DNA of 64,000 nucleotides from Limnoperna fortunei (GCA_944474755.1 OX104112.1:91153756-91217755), one strand, 5' to 3'; shown: positions 37,801 to 53,928, counted from the first letter of the stretch. Translations and numbers: made by a program. The notes: generated by a model not told the origin, from the letters alone.

Positions 37801-40800
37801 AATTTGAATCACTGAATTAGACTAAATTTGCTGTTTTATGCGTCCTGTAACATACAAACTCCAAATGTAGTGTACACATTGACCACGAGCCTTTCCGTCA
37901 TTGTTTCATCATTCCCACCCCTAACGTTGCATTGAAAATAGCATGTTTCATGAAATAGACTATAGCTAATTAAAACGTGAATATAAACAATGAATTTTGT
38001 CATAATCTATGATTTTATGCTGAATTTATGCGCTTAAAGTAAAATTTGCGGAATTCAAATGCCAAAAAGAAACATGTATAGAATACAATGGACCAATGGC
38101 CTTTCTATGTTATTTTCCATATGGGGTACCCCTTTTCGATTATTATTTCCTTGAAAGACAAAGTTAATTTAATGTTAAATTAAGAGAGATTATTTATGTT
38201 AAAGAATAGGGGGTTTATTTGGTGTTATTAAAAATATAGGTTCGCATTGCTTTTCTGGCTGAAAAATGAAGGTCAAAAAGGGGGAGTCTCATTTTTTTCT
38301 AATTTCCTCGAGGTGCCCCTACGTATTCGAAATTTGATTTCTTCCTCCTAAATGTGTATAAAACTTCTTTTTTGTGTATTTTCATACCAAAGATTGCATT
38401 TCTTTCCAAAATATATTTACTTTAACAATCATTATTGACCAATCGCGTTTAACCTGACAGTTTTTTTCACGCTTTACTTTGTGCTCATAAAATGGCCGCG
38501 CCCATACCGTTATGCAATAGTACATTGATACCTATAGAGATATTAAATGGATGCAGAATTAAGCAAATTGCATACCTTTAGTACTGTTGATTCAATTACA
38601 AAACTTGTATGTAGTTGGGCATATACATCGATGTTCCTTTATGCTTTAAGTGCCGTTTTTTAAAGGCCACCCCTAGAAAAAAAGGCGCGTTTTTGCAAGT
38701 AGTTTTTTTCTCCTCAGTTTGTGCTGCGCTTCAAAATTGATGTTTTTTATCTTTACTGTTGGTGTTTTTCACATAGCATGTGTAGATGCCTATGTTCGAC
38801 GATTGTTCTATCTTAAATTTTCATTCAGGGTCCACAAATGAACGAACGAAATGCGGTCTAAATGATCTTCCGAAAATTAACGGTTTTTGAAACAGACTAT
38901 AACTTGTTCAAAACTGACCTAAATTTCATAGTACAACATTATGGTTGAATGCTGGACCTTACTTCGGTGATTTGTAAACAGCGTTTCGAAATCGTTTAAC
39001 ATTTGTGAAATTATCGCCCATTATTATAACACAACCAGAAAGTCAGATTAGGGCCGAAAAAAACGTAAAGATCATAGTTCTTTTATATTGTCAAAAGTTC
39101 AATTTGAATCACTGAATTAGACTAAATTTGCTGTTTTATGCGTCCTGTAACATACAAACTCCAAATGTAGTGTACACATTGACCACGAGCCTTTCCGTCA
39201 TTGTTTCATCATTCCCACCCCTAACGTTGCATTGAAAATAGCATGTTTCATGAAATAGACTATAGCTAATTAAAACGTGAATATAAACAATGAATTTTGT
39301 CATAATCTATGATTTTATGCTGAATTTATGCGCTTAAAGTAAAATTTGCGGAATTCAAATGCCAAAAAGAAACATGTATAGAATACAATGGACCAATGGC
39401 CTTTCTATGTTATTTTCCATATGGGGTACCCCTTTTCGATTATTATTTCCTTGAAAGACAAAGTTAATTTAATGTTAAATTAAGAGAGATTATTTATGTT
39501 AAAGAATAGGGGGTTTATTTGGTGTTATTAAAAATATAGGTTCGCATTGCTTTTCTGGCTGAAAAATGAAGGTCAAAAAGGGGGAGTCTCATTTTTTTCT
39601 AATTTCCTCGAGGTGCCCCTACGTATTCGAAATTTGATTTCTTCCTCCTAAATGTGTATAAAACTTCTTTTTTGTGTATTTTCATACCAAAGATTGCATT
39701 TCTTTCCAAAATATATTTACTTTAACAATCATTATTGACCAATCGCGTTTAACCTGACAGTTTTTTTCACGCTTTACTTTGTGCTCATAAAATGGCCGCG
39801 CCCATACCGTTATGCAATAGTACATTGATACCTATAGAGATATTAAATGGATGCAGAATTAAGCAAATTGCATACCTTTAGTACTGTTGATTCAATTACA
39901 AAACTTGTATGTAGTTGGGCATATACATCGATGTTCCTTTATGCTTTAAGTGCCGTTTTTTAAAGGCCACCCCTAGAAAAAAAGGCGCGTTTTTGCAAGT
40001 AGTTTTTTTCTCCTCAGTTTGTGCTGCGCTTCAAAATTGATGTTTTTTATCTTTACTGTTGGTGTTTTTCACATAGCATGTGTAGATGCCTATGTTCGAC
40101 GATTGTTCTATCTTAAATTTTCATTCAGGGTCCACAAATGAACGAACGAAATGCGGTCTAAATGATCTTCCGAAAATTAACGGTTTTTGAAACAGACTAT
40201 AACTTGTTCAAAACTGACCTAAATTTCATAGTACAACATTATGGTTGAATGCTGGACCTTACTTCGGTGATTTGTAAACAGCGTTTCGAAATCGTTTAAC
40301 ATTTGTGAAATTATCGCCCATTATTATAACACAACCAGAAAGTCAGATTAGGGCCGAAAAAAACGTAAAGATCATAGTTCTTTTATATTGTCAAAAGTTC
40401 AATTTGAATCACTGAATTAGACTAAATTTGCTGTTTTATGCGTCCTGTAACATACAAACTCCAAATGTAGTGTACACATTGACCACGAGCCTTTCCGTCA
40501 TTGTTTCATCATTCCCACCCCTAACGTTGCATTGAAAATAGCATGTTTCATGAAATAGACTATAGCTAATTAAAACGTGAATATAAACAATGAATTTTGT
40601 CATAATCTATGATTTTATGCTGAATTTATGCGCTTAAAGTAAAATTTGCGGAATTCAAATGCCAAAAAGAAACATGTATAGAATACAATGGACCAATGGC
40701 CTTTCTATGTTATTTTCCATATGGGGTACCCCTTTTCGATTATTATTTCCTTGAAAGACAAAGTTAATTTAATGTTAAATTAAGAGAGATTATTTATGTT

Positions 40801-43800
40801 AAAGAATAGGGGGTTTATTTGGTGTTATTAAAAATATAGGTTCGCATTGCTTTTCTGGCTGAAAAATGAAGGTCAAAAAGGGGGAGTCTCATTTTTTTCT
40901 AATTTCCTCGAGGTGCCCCTACGTATTCGAAATTTGATTTCTTCCTCCTAAATGTGTATAAAACTTCTTTTTTGTGTATTTTCATACCAAAGATTGCATT
41001 TCTTTCCAAAATATATTTACTTTAACAATCATTATTGACCAATCGCGTTTAACCTGACAGTTTTTTTCACGCTTTACTTTGTGCTCATAAAATGGCCGCG
41101 CCCATACCGTTATGCAATAGTACATTGATACCTATAGAGATATTAAATGGATGCAGAATTAAGCAAATTGCATACCTTTAGTACTGTTGATTCAATTACA
41201 AAACTTGTATGTAGTTGGGCATATACATCGATGTTCCTTTATGCTTTAAGTGCCGTTTTTTAAAGGCCACCCCTAGAAAAAAAGGCGCGTTTTTGCAAGT
41301 AGTTTTTTTCTCCTCAGTTTGTGCTGCGCTTCAAAATTGATGTTTTTTATCTTTACTGTTGGTGTTTTTCACATAGCATGTGTAGATGCCTATGTTCGAC
41401 GATTGTTCTATCTTAAATTTTCATTCAGGGTCCACAAATGAACGAACGAAATGCGGTCTAAATGATCTTCCGAAAATTAACGGTTTTTGAAACAGACTAT
41501 AACTTGTTCAAAACTGACCTAAATTTCATAGTACAACATTATGGTTGAATGCTGGACCTTACTTCGGTGATTTGTAAACAGCGTTTCGAAATCGTTTAAC
41601 ATTTGTTAAATTATCGCCCATTATTATAACACAACCAGAAAGTCAGATTAGGGCCGAAAAAAACGTAAAGATCATAGTTCTTTTATATTGTCAAAAGTTC
41701 AATTTGAATCACTGAATTAGACTAAATTTGCTGTTTTATGCGTCCTGTAACATACAAACTCCAAATGTAGTGTACACATTGACCACGAGCCTTTCCGTCA
41801 TTGTTTCATCATTCCCACCCCTAACGTTGCATTGAAAATAGCATGTTTCATGAAATAGACTATAGCTAATTAAAACGTGAATATAAACAATGAATTTTGT
41901 CATAATCTATGATTTTATGCTGAATTTATGCGCTTAAAGTAAAATTTGCGGAATTCAAATGCCAAAAAGAAACATGTATAGAATACAATGGACCAATGGC
42001 CTTTCTATGTTATTTTCCATATGGGGTACCCCTTTTCGATTATTATTTCCTTGAAAGACAAAGTTAATTTAATGTTAAATTAAGAGAGATTATTTATGTT
42101 AAAGAATAGGGGGTTTATTTGGTGTTATTAAAAATATAGGTTCGCATTGCTTTTCTGGCTGAAAAATGAAGGTCAAAAAGGGGGAGTCTCATTTTTTTCT
42201 AATTTCCTCGAGGTGCCCCTACGTATTCGAAATTTGATTTCTTCCTCCTAAATGTGTATAAAACTTCTTTTTTGTGTATTTTCATACCAAAGATTGCATT
42301 TCTTTCCAAAATATATTTACTTTAACAATCATTATTGACCAATCGCGTTTAACCTGACAGTTTTTTTCACGCTTTACTTTGTGCTCATAAAATGGCCGCG
42401 CCCATACCGTTATGCAATAGTACATTGATACCTATAGAGATATTAAATGGATGCAGAATTAAGCAAATTGCATACCTTTAGTACTGTTGATTCAATTACA
42501 AAACTTGTATGTAGTTGGGCATATACATCGATGTTCCTTTATGCTTTAAGTGCCGTTTTTTAAAGGCCACCCCTAGAAAAAAAGGCGCGTTTTTGCAAGT
42601 AGTTTTTTTCTCCTCAGTTTGTGCTGCGCTTCAAAATTGATGTTTTTTATCTTTACTGTTGGTGTTTTTCACATAGCATGTGTAGATGCCTATGTTCGAC
42701 GATTGTTCTATCTTAAATTTTCATTCAGGGTCCACAAATGAACGAACGAAATGCGGTCTAAATGATCTTCCGAAAATTAACGGTTTTTGAAACAGACTAT
42801 AACTTGTTCAAAACTGACCTAAATTTCATAGTACAACATTATGGTTGAATGCTGGACCTTACTTCGGTGATTTGTAAACAGCGTTTCGAAATCGTTTAAC
42901 ATTTGTGAAATTATCGCCCATTATTATAACACAACCAGAAAGTCAGATTAGGGCCGAAAAAAACGTAAAGATCATAGTTCTTTTATATTGTCAAAAGTTC
43001 AATTTGAATCACTGAATTAGACTAAATTTGCTGTTTTATGCGTCCTGTAACATACAAACTCCAAATGTAGTGTACACATTGACCACGAGCCTTTCCGTCA
43101 TTGTTTCATCATTCCCACCCCTAACGTTGCATTGAAAATAGCATGTTTCATGAAATAGACTATAGCTAATTAAAACGTGAATATAAACAATGAATTTTGT
43201 CATAATCTATGATTTTATGCTGAATTTATGCGCTTAAAGTAAAATTTGCGGAATTCAAATGCCAAAAAGAAACATGTATAGAATACAATGGACCAATGGC
43301 CTTTCTATGTTATTTTCCATATGGGGTACCCCTTTTCGATTATTATTTCCTTGAAAGACAAAGTTAATTTAATGTTAAATTAAGAGAGATTATTTATGTT
43401 AAAGAATAGGGGGTTTATTTGGTGTTATTAAAAATATAGGTTCGCATTGCTTTTCTGGCTGAAAAATGAAGGTCAAAAAGGGGGAGTCTCATTTTTTTCT
43501 AATTTCCTCGAGGTGCCCCTACGTATTCGAAATTTGATTTCTTCCTCCTAAATGTGTATAAAACTTCTTTTTTGTGTATTTTCATACCAAAGATTGCATT
43601 TCTTTCCAAAATATATTTACTTTAACAATCATTATTGACCAATCGCGTTTAACCTGACAGTTTTTTTCACGCTTTACTTTGTGCTCATAAAATGGCCGCG
43701 CCCATACCGTTATGCAATAGTACATTGATACCTATAGAGATATTAAATGGATGCAGAATTAAGCAAATTGCATACCTTTAGTACTGTTGATTCAATTACA

Positions 43801-46800
43801 AAACTTGTATGTAGTTGGGCATATACATCGATGTTCCTTTATGCTTTAAGTGCCGTTTTTTAAAGGCCACCCCTAGAAAAAAAGGCGCGTTTTTGCAAGT
43901 AGTTTTTTTCTCCTCAGTTTGTGCTGCGCTTCAAAATTGATGTTTTTTATCTTTACTGTTGGTGTTTTTCACATAGCATGTGTAGATGCCTATGTTCGAC
44001 GATTGTTCTATCTTAAATTTTCATTCAGGGTCCACAAATGAACGAACGAAATGCGGTCTAAATGATCTTCCGAAAATTAACGGTTTTTGAAACAGACTAT
44101 AACTTGTTCAAAACTGACCTAAATTTCATAGTACAACATTATGGTTGAATGCTGGACCTTACTTCGGTGATTTGTAAACAGCGTTTCGAAATCGTTTAAC
44201 ATTTGTGAAATTATCGCCCATTATTATAACACAACCAGAAAGTCAGATTAGGGCCGAAAAAAACGTAAAGATCATAGTTCTTTTATATTGTCAAAAGTTC
44301 AATTTGAATCACTGAATTAGACTAAATTTGCTGTTTTATGCGTCCTGTAACATACAAACTCCAAATGTAGTGTACACATTGACCACGAGCCTTTCCGTCA
44401 TTGTTTCATCATTCCCACCCCTAACGTTGCATTGAAAATAGCATGTTTCATGAAATAGACTATAGCTAATTAAAACGTGAATATAAACAATGAATTTTGT
44501 CATAATCTATGATTTTATGCTGAATTTATGCGCTTAAAGTAAAATTTGCGGAATTCAAATGCCAAAAAGAAACATGTATAGAATACAATGGACCAATGGC
44601 CTTTCTATGTTATTTTCCATATGGGGTACCCCTTTTCGATTATTATTTCCTTGAAAGACAAAGTTAATTTAATGTTAAATTAAGAGAGATTATTTATGTT
44701 AAAGAATAGGGGGTTTATTTGGTGTTATTAAAAATATAGGTTCGCATTGCTTTTCTGGCTGAAAAATGAAGGTCAAAAAGGGGGAGTCTCATTTTTTTCT
44801 AATTTCCTCGAGGTGCCCCTACGTATTCGAAATTTGATTTCTTCCTCCTAAATGTGTATAAAACTTCTTTTTTGTGTATTTTCATACCAAAGATTGCATT
44901 TCTTTCCAAAATATATTTACTTTAACAATCATTATTGACCAATCGCGTTTAACCTGACAGTTTTTTTCACGCTTTACTTTGTGCTCATAAAATGGCCGCG
45001 CCCATACCGTTATGCAATAGTACATTGATACCTATAGAGATATTAAATGGATGCAGAATTAAGCAAATTGCATACCTTTAGTACTGTTGATTCAATTACA
45101 AAACTTGTATGTAGTTGGGCATATACATCGATGTTCCTTTATGCTTTAAGTGCCGTTTTTTAAAGGCCACCCCTAGAAAAAAAGGCGCGTTTTTGCAAGT
45201 AGTTTTTTTCTCCTCAGTTTGTGCTGCGCTTCAAAATTGATGTTTTTTATCTTTACTGTTGGTGTTTTTCACATAGCATGTGTAGATGCCTATGTTCGAC
45301 GATTGTTCTATCTTAAATTTTCATTCAGGGTCCACAAATGAACGAACGAAATGCGGTCTAAATGATCTTCCGAAAATTAACGGTTTTTGAAACAGACTAT
45401 AACTTGTTCAAAACTGACCTAAATTTCATAGTACAACATTATGGTTGAATGCTGGACCTTACTTCGGTGATTTGTAAACAGCGTTTCGAAATCGTTTAAC
45501 ATTTGTGAAATTATCGCCCATTATTATAACACAACCAGAAAGTCAGATTAGGGCCGAAAAAAACGTAAAGATCATAGTTCTTTTATATTGTCAAAAGTTC
45601 AATTTGAATCACTGAATTAGACTAAATTTGCTGTTTTATGCGTCCTGTAACATACAAACTCCAAATGTAGTGTACACATTGACCACGAGCCTTTCCGTCA
45701 TTGTTTCATCATTCCCACCCCTAACGTTGCATTGAAAATAGCATGTTTCATGAAATAGACTATAGCTAATTAAAACGTGAATATAAACAATGAATTTTGT
45801 CATAATCTATGATTTTATGCTGAATTTATGCGCTTAAAGTAAAATTTGCGGAATTCAAATGCCAAAAAGAAACATGTATAGAATACAATGGACCAATGGC
45901 CTTTCTATGTTATTTTCCATATGGGGTACCCCTTTTCGATTATTATTTCCTTGAAAGACAAAGTTAATTTAATGTTAAATTAAGAGAGATTATTTATGTT
46001 AAAGAATAGGGGGTTTATTTGGTGTTATTAAAAATATAGGTTCGCATTGCTTTTCTGGCTGAAAAATGAAGGTCAAAAAGGGGGAGTCTCATTTTTTTCT
46101 AATTTCCTCGAGGTGCCCCTACGTATTCGAAATTTGATTTCTTCCTCCTAAATGTGTATAAAACTTCTTTTTTGTGTATTTTCATACCAAAGATTGCATT
46201 TCTTTCCAAAATATATTTACTTTAACAATCATTATTGACCAATCGCGTTTAACCTGACAGTTTTTTTCACGCTTTACTTTGTGCTCATAAAATGGCCGCG
46301 CCCATACCGTTATGCAATAGTACATTGATACCTATAGAGATATTAAATGGATGCAGAATTAAGCAAATTGCATACCTTTAGTACTGTTGATTCAATTACA
46401 AAACTTGTATGTAGTTGGGCATATACATCGATGTTCCTTTATGCTTTAAGTGCCGTTTTTTAAAGGCCACCCCTAGAAAAAAAGGCGCGTTTTTGCAAGT
46501 AGTTTTTTTCTCCTCAGTTTGTGCTGCGCTTCAAAATTGATGTTTTTTATCTTTACTGTTGGTGTTTTTCACATAGCATGTGTAGATGCCTATGTTCGAC
46601 GATTGTTCTATCTTAAATTTTCATTCAGGGTCCACAAATGAACGAACGAAATGCGGTCTAAATGATCTTCCGAAAATTAACGGTTTTTGAAACAGACTAT
46701 AACTTGTTCAAAACTGACCTAAATTTCATAGTACAACATTATGGTTGAATGCTGGACCTTACTTCGGTGATTTGTAAACAGCGTTTCGAAATCGTTTAAC

Positions 46801-49800
46801 ATTTGTGAAATTATCGCCCATTATTATAACACAACCAGAAAGTCAGATTAGGGCCGAAAAAAACGTAAAGATCATAGTTCTTTTATATTGTCAAAAGTTC
46901 AATTTGAATCACTGAATTAGACTAAATTTGCTGTTTTATGCGTCCTGTAACATACAAACTCCAAATGTAGTGTACACATTGACCACGAGCCTTTCCGTCA
47001 TTGTTTCATCATTCCCACCCCTAACGTTGCATTGAAAATAGCATGTTTCATGAAATAGACTATAGCTAATTAAAACGTGAATATAAACAATGAATTTTGT
47101 CATAATCTATGATTTTATGCTGAATTTATGCGCTTAAAGTAAAATTTGCGGAATTCAAATGCCAAAAAGAAACATGTATAGAATACAATGGACCAATGGC
47201 CTTTCTATGTTATTTTCCATATGGGGTACCCCTTTTCGATTATTATTTCCTTGAAAGACAAAGTTAATTTAATGTTAAATTAAGAGAGATTATTTATGTT
47301 AAAGAATAGGGGGTTTATTTGGTGTTATTAAAAATATAGGTTCGCATTGCTTTTCTGGCTGAAAAATGAAGGTCAAAAAGGGGGAGTCTCATTTTTTTCT
47401 AATTTCCTCGAGGTGCCCCTACGTATTCGAAATTTGATTTCTTCCTCCTAAATGTGTATAAAACTTCTTTTTTGTGTATTTTCATACCAAAGATTGCATT
47501 TCTTTCCAAAATATATTTACTTTAACAATCATTATTGACCAATCGCGTTTAACCTGACAGTTTTTTTCACGCTTTACTTTGTGCTCATAAAATGGCCGCG
47601 CCCATACCGTTATGCAATAGTACATTGATACCTATAGAGATATTAAATGGATGCAGAATTAAGCAAATTGCATACCTTTAGTACTGTTGATTCAATTACA
47701 AAACTTGTATGTAGTTGGGCATATACATCGATGTTCCTTTATGCTTTAAGTGCCGTTTTTTAAAGGCCACCCCTAGAAAAAAAGGCGCGTTTTTGCAAGT
47801 AGTTTTTTTCTCCTCAGTTTGTGCTGCGCTTCAAAATTGATGTTTTTTATCTTTACTGTTGGTGTTTTTCACATAGCATGTGTAGATGCCTATGTTCGAC
47901 GATTGTTCTATCTTAAATTTTCATTCAGGGTCCACAAATGAACGAACGAAATGCGGTCTAAATGATCTTCCGAAAATTAACGGTTTTTGAAACAGACTAT
48001 AACTTGTTCAAAACTGACCTAAATTTCATAGTACAACATTATGGTTGAATGCTGGACCTTACTTCGGTGATTTGTAAACAGCGTTTCGAAATCGTTTAAC
48101 ATTTGTGAAATTATCGCCCATTATTATAACACAACCAGAAAGTCAGATTAGGGCCGAAAAAAACGTAAAGATCATAGTTCTTTTATATTGTCAAAAGTTC
48201 AATTTGAATCACTGAATTAGACTAAATTTGCTGTTTTATGCGTCCTGTAACATACAAACTCCAAATGTAGTGTACACATTGACCACGAGCCTTTCCGTCA
48301 TTGTTTCATCATTCCCACCCCTAACGTTGCATTGAAAATAGCATGTTTCATGAAATAGACTATAGCTAATTAAAACGTGAATATAAACAATGAATTTTGT
48401 CATAATCTATGATTTTATGCTGAATTTATGCGCTTAAAGTAAAATTTGCGGAATTCAAATGCCAAAAAGAAACATGTATAGAATACAATGGACCAATGGC
48501 CTTTCTATGTTATTTTCCATATGGGGTACCCCTTTTCGATTATTATTTCCTTGAAAGACAAAGTTAATTTAATGTTAAATTAAGAGAGATTATTTATGTT
48601 AAAGAATAGGGGGTTTATTTGGTGTTATTAAAAATATAGGTTCGCATTGCTTTTCTGGCTGAAAAATGAAGGTCAAAAAGGGGGAGTCTCATTTTTTTCT
48701 AATTTCCTCGAGGTGCCCCTACGTATTCGAAATTTGATTTCTTCCTCCTAAATGTGTATAAAACTTCTTTTTTGTGTATTTTCATACCAAAGATTGCATT
48801 TCTTTCCAAAATATATTTACTTTAACAATCATTATTGACCAATCGCGTTTAACCTGACAGTTTTTTTCACGCTTTACTTTGTGCTCATAAAATGGCCGCG
48901 CCCATACCGTTATGCAATAGTACATTGATACCTATAGAGATATTAAATGGATGCAGAATTAAGCAAATTGCATACCTTTAGTACTGTTGATTCAATTACA
49001 AAACTTGTATGTAGTTGGGCATATACATCGATGTTCCTTTATGCTTTAAGTGCCGTTTTTTAAAGGCCACCCCTAGAAAAAAAGGCGCGTTTTTGCAAGT
49101 AGTTTTTTTCTCCTCAGTTTGTGCTGCGCTTCAAAATTGATGTTTTTTATCTTTACTGTTGGTGTTTTTCACATAGCATGTGTAGATGCCTATGTTCGAC
49201 GATTGTTCTATCTTAAATTTTCATTCAGGGTCCACAAATGAACGAACGAAATGCGGTCTAAATGATCTTCCGAAAATTAACGGTTTTTGAAACAGACTAT
49301 AACTTGTTCAAAACTGACCTAAATTTCATAGTACAACATTATGGTTGAATGCTGGACCTTACTTCGGTGATTTGTAAACAGCGTTTCGAAATCGTTTAAC
49401 ATTTGTGAAATTATCGCCCATTATTATAACACAACCAGAAAGTCAGATTAGGGCCGAAAAAAACGTAAAGATCATAGTTCTTTTATATTGTCAAAAGTTC
49501 AATTTGAATCACTGAATTAGACTAAATTTGCTGTTTTATGCGTCCTGTAACATACAAACTCCAAATGTAGTGTACACATTGACCACGAGCCTTTCCGTCA
49601 TTGTTTCATCATTCCCACCCCTAACGTTGCATTGAAAATAGCATGTTTCATGAAATAGACTATAGCTAATTAAAACGTGAATATAAACAATGAATTTTGT
49701 CATAATCTATGATTTTATGCTGAATTTATGCGCTTAAAGTAAAATTTGCGGAATTCAAATGCCAAAAAGAAACATGTATAGAATACAATGGACCAATGGC

Positions 49801-52800
49801 CTTTCTATGTTATTTTCCATATGGGGTACCCCTTTTCGATTATTATTTCCTTGAAAGACAAAGTTAATTTAATGTTAAATTAAGAGAGATTATTTATGTT
49901 AAAGAATAGGGGGTTTATTTGGTGTTATTAAAAATATAGGTTCGCATTGCTTTTCTGGCTGAAAAATGAAGGTCAAAAAGGGGGAGTCTCATTTTTTTCT
50001 AATTTCCTCGAGGTGCCCCTACGTATTCGAAATTTGATTTCTTCCTCCTAAATGTGTATAAAACTTCTTTTTTGTGTATTTTCATACCAAAGATTGCATT
50101 TCTTTCCAAAATATATTTACTTTAACAATCATTATTGACCAATCGCGTTTAACCTGACAGTTTTTTTCACGCTTTACTTTGTGCTCATAAAATGGCCGCG
50201 CCCATACCGTTATGCAATAGTACATTGATACCTATAGAGATATTAAATGGATGCAGAATTAAGCAAATTGCATACCTTTAGTACTGTTGATTCAATTACA
50301 AAACTTGTATGTAGTTGGGCATATACATCGATGTTCCTTTATGCTTTAAGTGCCGTTTTTTAAAGGCCACCCCTAGAAAAAAAGGCGCGTTTTTGCAAGT
50401 AGTTTTTTTCTCCTCAGTTTGTGCTGCGCTTCAAAATTGATGTTTTTTATCTTTACTGTTGGTGTTTTTCACATAGCATGTGTAGATGCCTATGTTCGAC
50501 GATTGTTCTATCTTAAATTTTCATTCAGGGTCCACAAATGAACGAACGAAATGCGGTCTAAATGATCTTCCGAAAATTAACGGTTTTTGAAACAGACTAT
50601 AACTTGTTCAAAACTGACCTAAATTTCATAGTACAACATTATGGTTGAATGCTGGACCTTACTTCGGTGATTTGTAAACAGCGTTTCGAAATCGTTTAAC
50701 ATTTGTGAAATTATCGCCCATTATTATAACACAACCAGAAAGTCAGATTAGGGCCGAAAAAAACGTAAAGATCATAGTTCTTTTATATTGTCAAAAGTTC
50801 AATTTGAATCACTGAATTAGACTAAATTTGCTGTTTTATGCGTCCTGTAACATACAAACTCCAAATGTAGTGTACACATTGACCACGAGCCTTTCCGTCA
50901 TTGTTTCATCATTCCCACCCCTAACGTTGCATTGAAAATAGCATGTTTCATGAAATAGACTATAGCTAATTAAAACGTGAATATAAACAATGAATTTTGT
51001 CATAATCTATGATTTTATGCTGAATTTATGCGCTTAAAGTAAAATTTGCGGAATTCAAATGCCAAAAAGAAACATGTATAGAATACAATGGACCAATGGC
51101 CTTTCTATGTTATTTTCCATATGGGGTACCCCTTTTCGATTATTATTTCCTTGAAAGACAAAGTTAATTTAATGTTAAATTAAGAGAGATTATTTATGTT
51201 AAAGAATAGGGGGTTTATTTGGTGTTATTAAAAATATAGGTTCGCATTGCTTTTCTGGCTGAAAAATGAAGGTCAAAAAGGGGGAGTCTCATTTTTTTCT
51301 AATTTCCTCGAGGTGCCCCTACGTATTCGAAATTTGATTTCTTCCTCCTAAATGTGTATAAAACTTCTTTTTTGTGTATTTTCATACCAAAGATTGCATT
51401 TCTTTCCAAAATATATTTACTTTAACAATCATTATTGACCAATCGCGTTTAACCTGACAGTTTTTTTCACGCTTTACTTTGTGCTCATAAAATGGCCGCG
51501 CCCATACCGTTATGCAATAGTACATTGATACCTATAGAGATATTAAATGGATGCAGAATTAAGCAAATTGCATACCTTTAGTACTGTTGATTCAATTACA
51601 AAACTTGTATGTAGTTGGGCATATACATCGATGTTCCTTTATGCTTTAAGTGCCGTTTTTTAAAGGCCACCCCTAGAAAAAAAGGCGCGTTTTTGCAAGT
51701 AGTTTTTTTCTCCTCAGTTTGTGCTGCGCTTCAAAATTGATGTTTTTTATCTTTACTGTTGGTGTTTTTCACATAGCATGTGTAGATGCCTATGTTCGAC
51801 GATTGTTCTATCTTAAATTTTCATTCAGGGTCCACAAATGAACGAACGAAATGCGGTCTAAATGATCTTCCGAAAATTAACGGTTTTTGAAACAGACTAT
51901 AACTTGTTCAAAACTGACCTAAATTTCATAGTACAACATTATGGTTGAATGCTGGACCTTACTTCGGTGATTTGTAAACAGCGTTTCGAAATCGTTTAAC
52001 ATTTGTGAAATTATCGCCCATTATTATAACACAACCAGAAAGTCAGATTAGGGCCGAAAAAAACGTAAAGATCATAGTTCTTTTATATTGTCAAAAGTTC
52101 AATTTGAATCACTGAATTAGACTAAATTTGCTGTTTTATGCGTCCTGTAACATACAAACTCCAAATGTAGTGTACACATTGACCACGAGCCTTTCCGTCA
52201 TTGTTTCATCATTCCCACCCCTAACGTTGCATTGAAAATAGCATGTTTCATGAAATAGACTATAGCTAATTAAAACGTGAATATAAACAATGAATTTTGT
52301 CATAATCTATGATTTTATGCTGAATTTATGCGCTTAAAGTAAAATTTGCGGAATTCAAATGCCAAAAAGAAACATGTATAGAATACAATGGACCAATGGC
52401 CTTTCTATGTTATTTTCCATATGGGGTACCCCTTTTCGATTATTATTTCCTTGAAAGACAAAGTTAATTTAATGTTAAATTAAGAGAGATTATTTATGTT
52501 AAAGAATAGGGGGTTTATTTGGTGTTATTAAAAATATAGGTTCGCATTGCTTTTCTGGCTGAAAAATGAAGGTCAAAAAGGGGGAGTCTCATTTTTTTCT
52601 AATTTCCTCGAGGTGCCCCTACGTATTCGAAATTTGATTTCTTCCTCCTAAATGTGTATAAAACTTCTTTTTTGTGTATTTTCATACCAAAGATTGCATT
52701 TCTTTCCAAAATATATTTACTTTAACAATCATTATTGACCAATCGCGTTTAACCTGACAGTTTTTTTCACGCTTTACTTTGTGCTCATAAAATGGCCGCG

Positions 52801-53928
52801 CCCATACCGTTATGCAATAGTACATTGATACCTATAGAGATATTAAATGGATGCAGAATTAAGCAAATTGCATACCTTTAGTACTGTTGATTCAATTACA
52901 AAACTTGTATGTAGTTGGGCATATACATCGATGTTCCTTTATGCTTTAAGTGCCGTTTTTTAAAGGCCACCCCTAGAAAAAAAGGCGCGTTTTTGCAAGT
53001 AGTTTTTTTCTCCTCAGTTTGTGCTGCGCTTCAAAATTGATGTTTTTTATCTTTACTGTTGGTGTTTTTCACATAGCATGTGTAGATGCCTATGTTCGAC
53101 GATTGTTCTATCTTAAATTTTCATTCAGGGTCCACAAATGAACGAACGAAATGCGGTCTAAATGATCTTCCGAAAATTAACGGTTTTTGAAACAGACTAT
53201 AACTTGTTCAAAACTGACCTAAATTTCATAGTACAACATTATGGTTGAATGCTGGACCTTACTTCGGTGATTTGTAAACAGCGTTTCGAAATCGTTTAAC
53301 ATTTGTGAAATTATCGCCCATTATTATAACACAACCAGAAAGTCAGATTAGGGCCGAAAAAAACGTAAAGATCATAGTTCTTTTATATTGTCAAAAGTTC
53401 AATTTGAATCACTGAATTAGACTAAATTTGCTGTTTTATGCGTCCTGTAACATACAAACTCCAAATGTAGTGTACACATTGACCACGAGCCTTTCCGTCA
53501 TTGTTTCATCATTCCCACCCCTAACGTTGCATTGAAAATAGCATGTTTCATGAAATAGACTATAGCTAATTAAAACGTGAATATAAACAATGAATTTTGT
53601 CATAATCTATGATTTTATGCTGAATTTATGCGCTTAAAGTAAAATTTGCGGAATTCAAATGCCAAAAAGAAACATGTATAGAATACAATGGACCAATGGC
53701 CTTTCTATGTTATTTTCCATATGGGGTACCCCTTTTCGATTATTATTTCCTTGAAAGACAAAGTTAATTTAATGTTAAATTAAGAGAGATTATTTATGTT
53801 AAAGAATAGGGGGTTTATTTGGTGTTATTAAAAATATAGGTTCGCATTGCTTTTCTGGCTGAAAAATGAAGGTCAAAAAGGGGGAGTCTCATTTTTTTCT
53901 AATTTCCTCGAGGTGCCCCTACGTATTC
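31829..53928 (-). repeat. Seventeen clean inverted monomers
   Basis: Copies end at 33128, 34428, 35728 and so on every 1300 bp to 53928. Substitutions found by eye are G to T at 33807 and at 41607 (both offset 622) and A to G at 37025 (offset 4, which destroys the TACGTA at offsets 4-9). No length changes are seen. This is the most homogeneous long stretch of segment 2. Confidence 0.94.
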
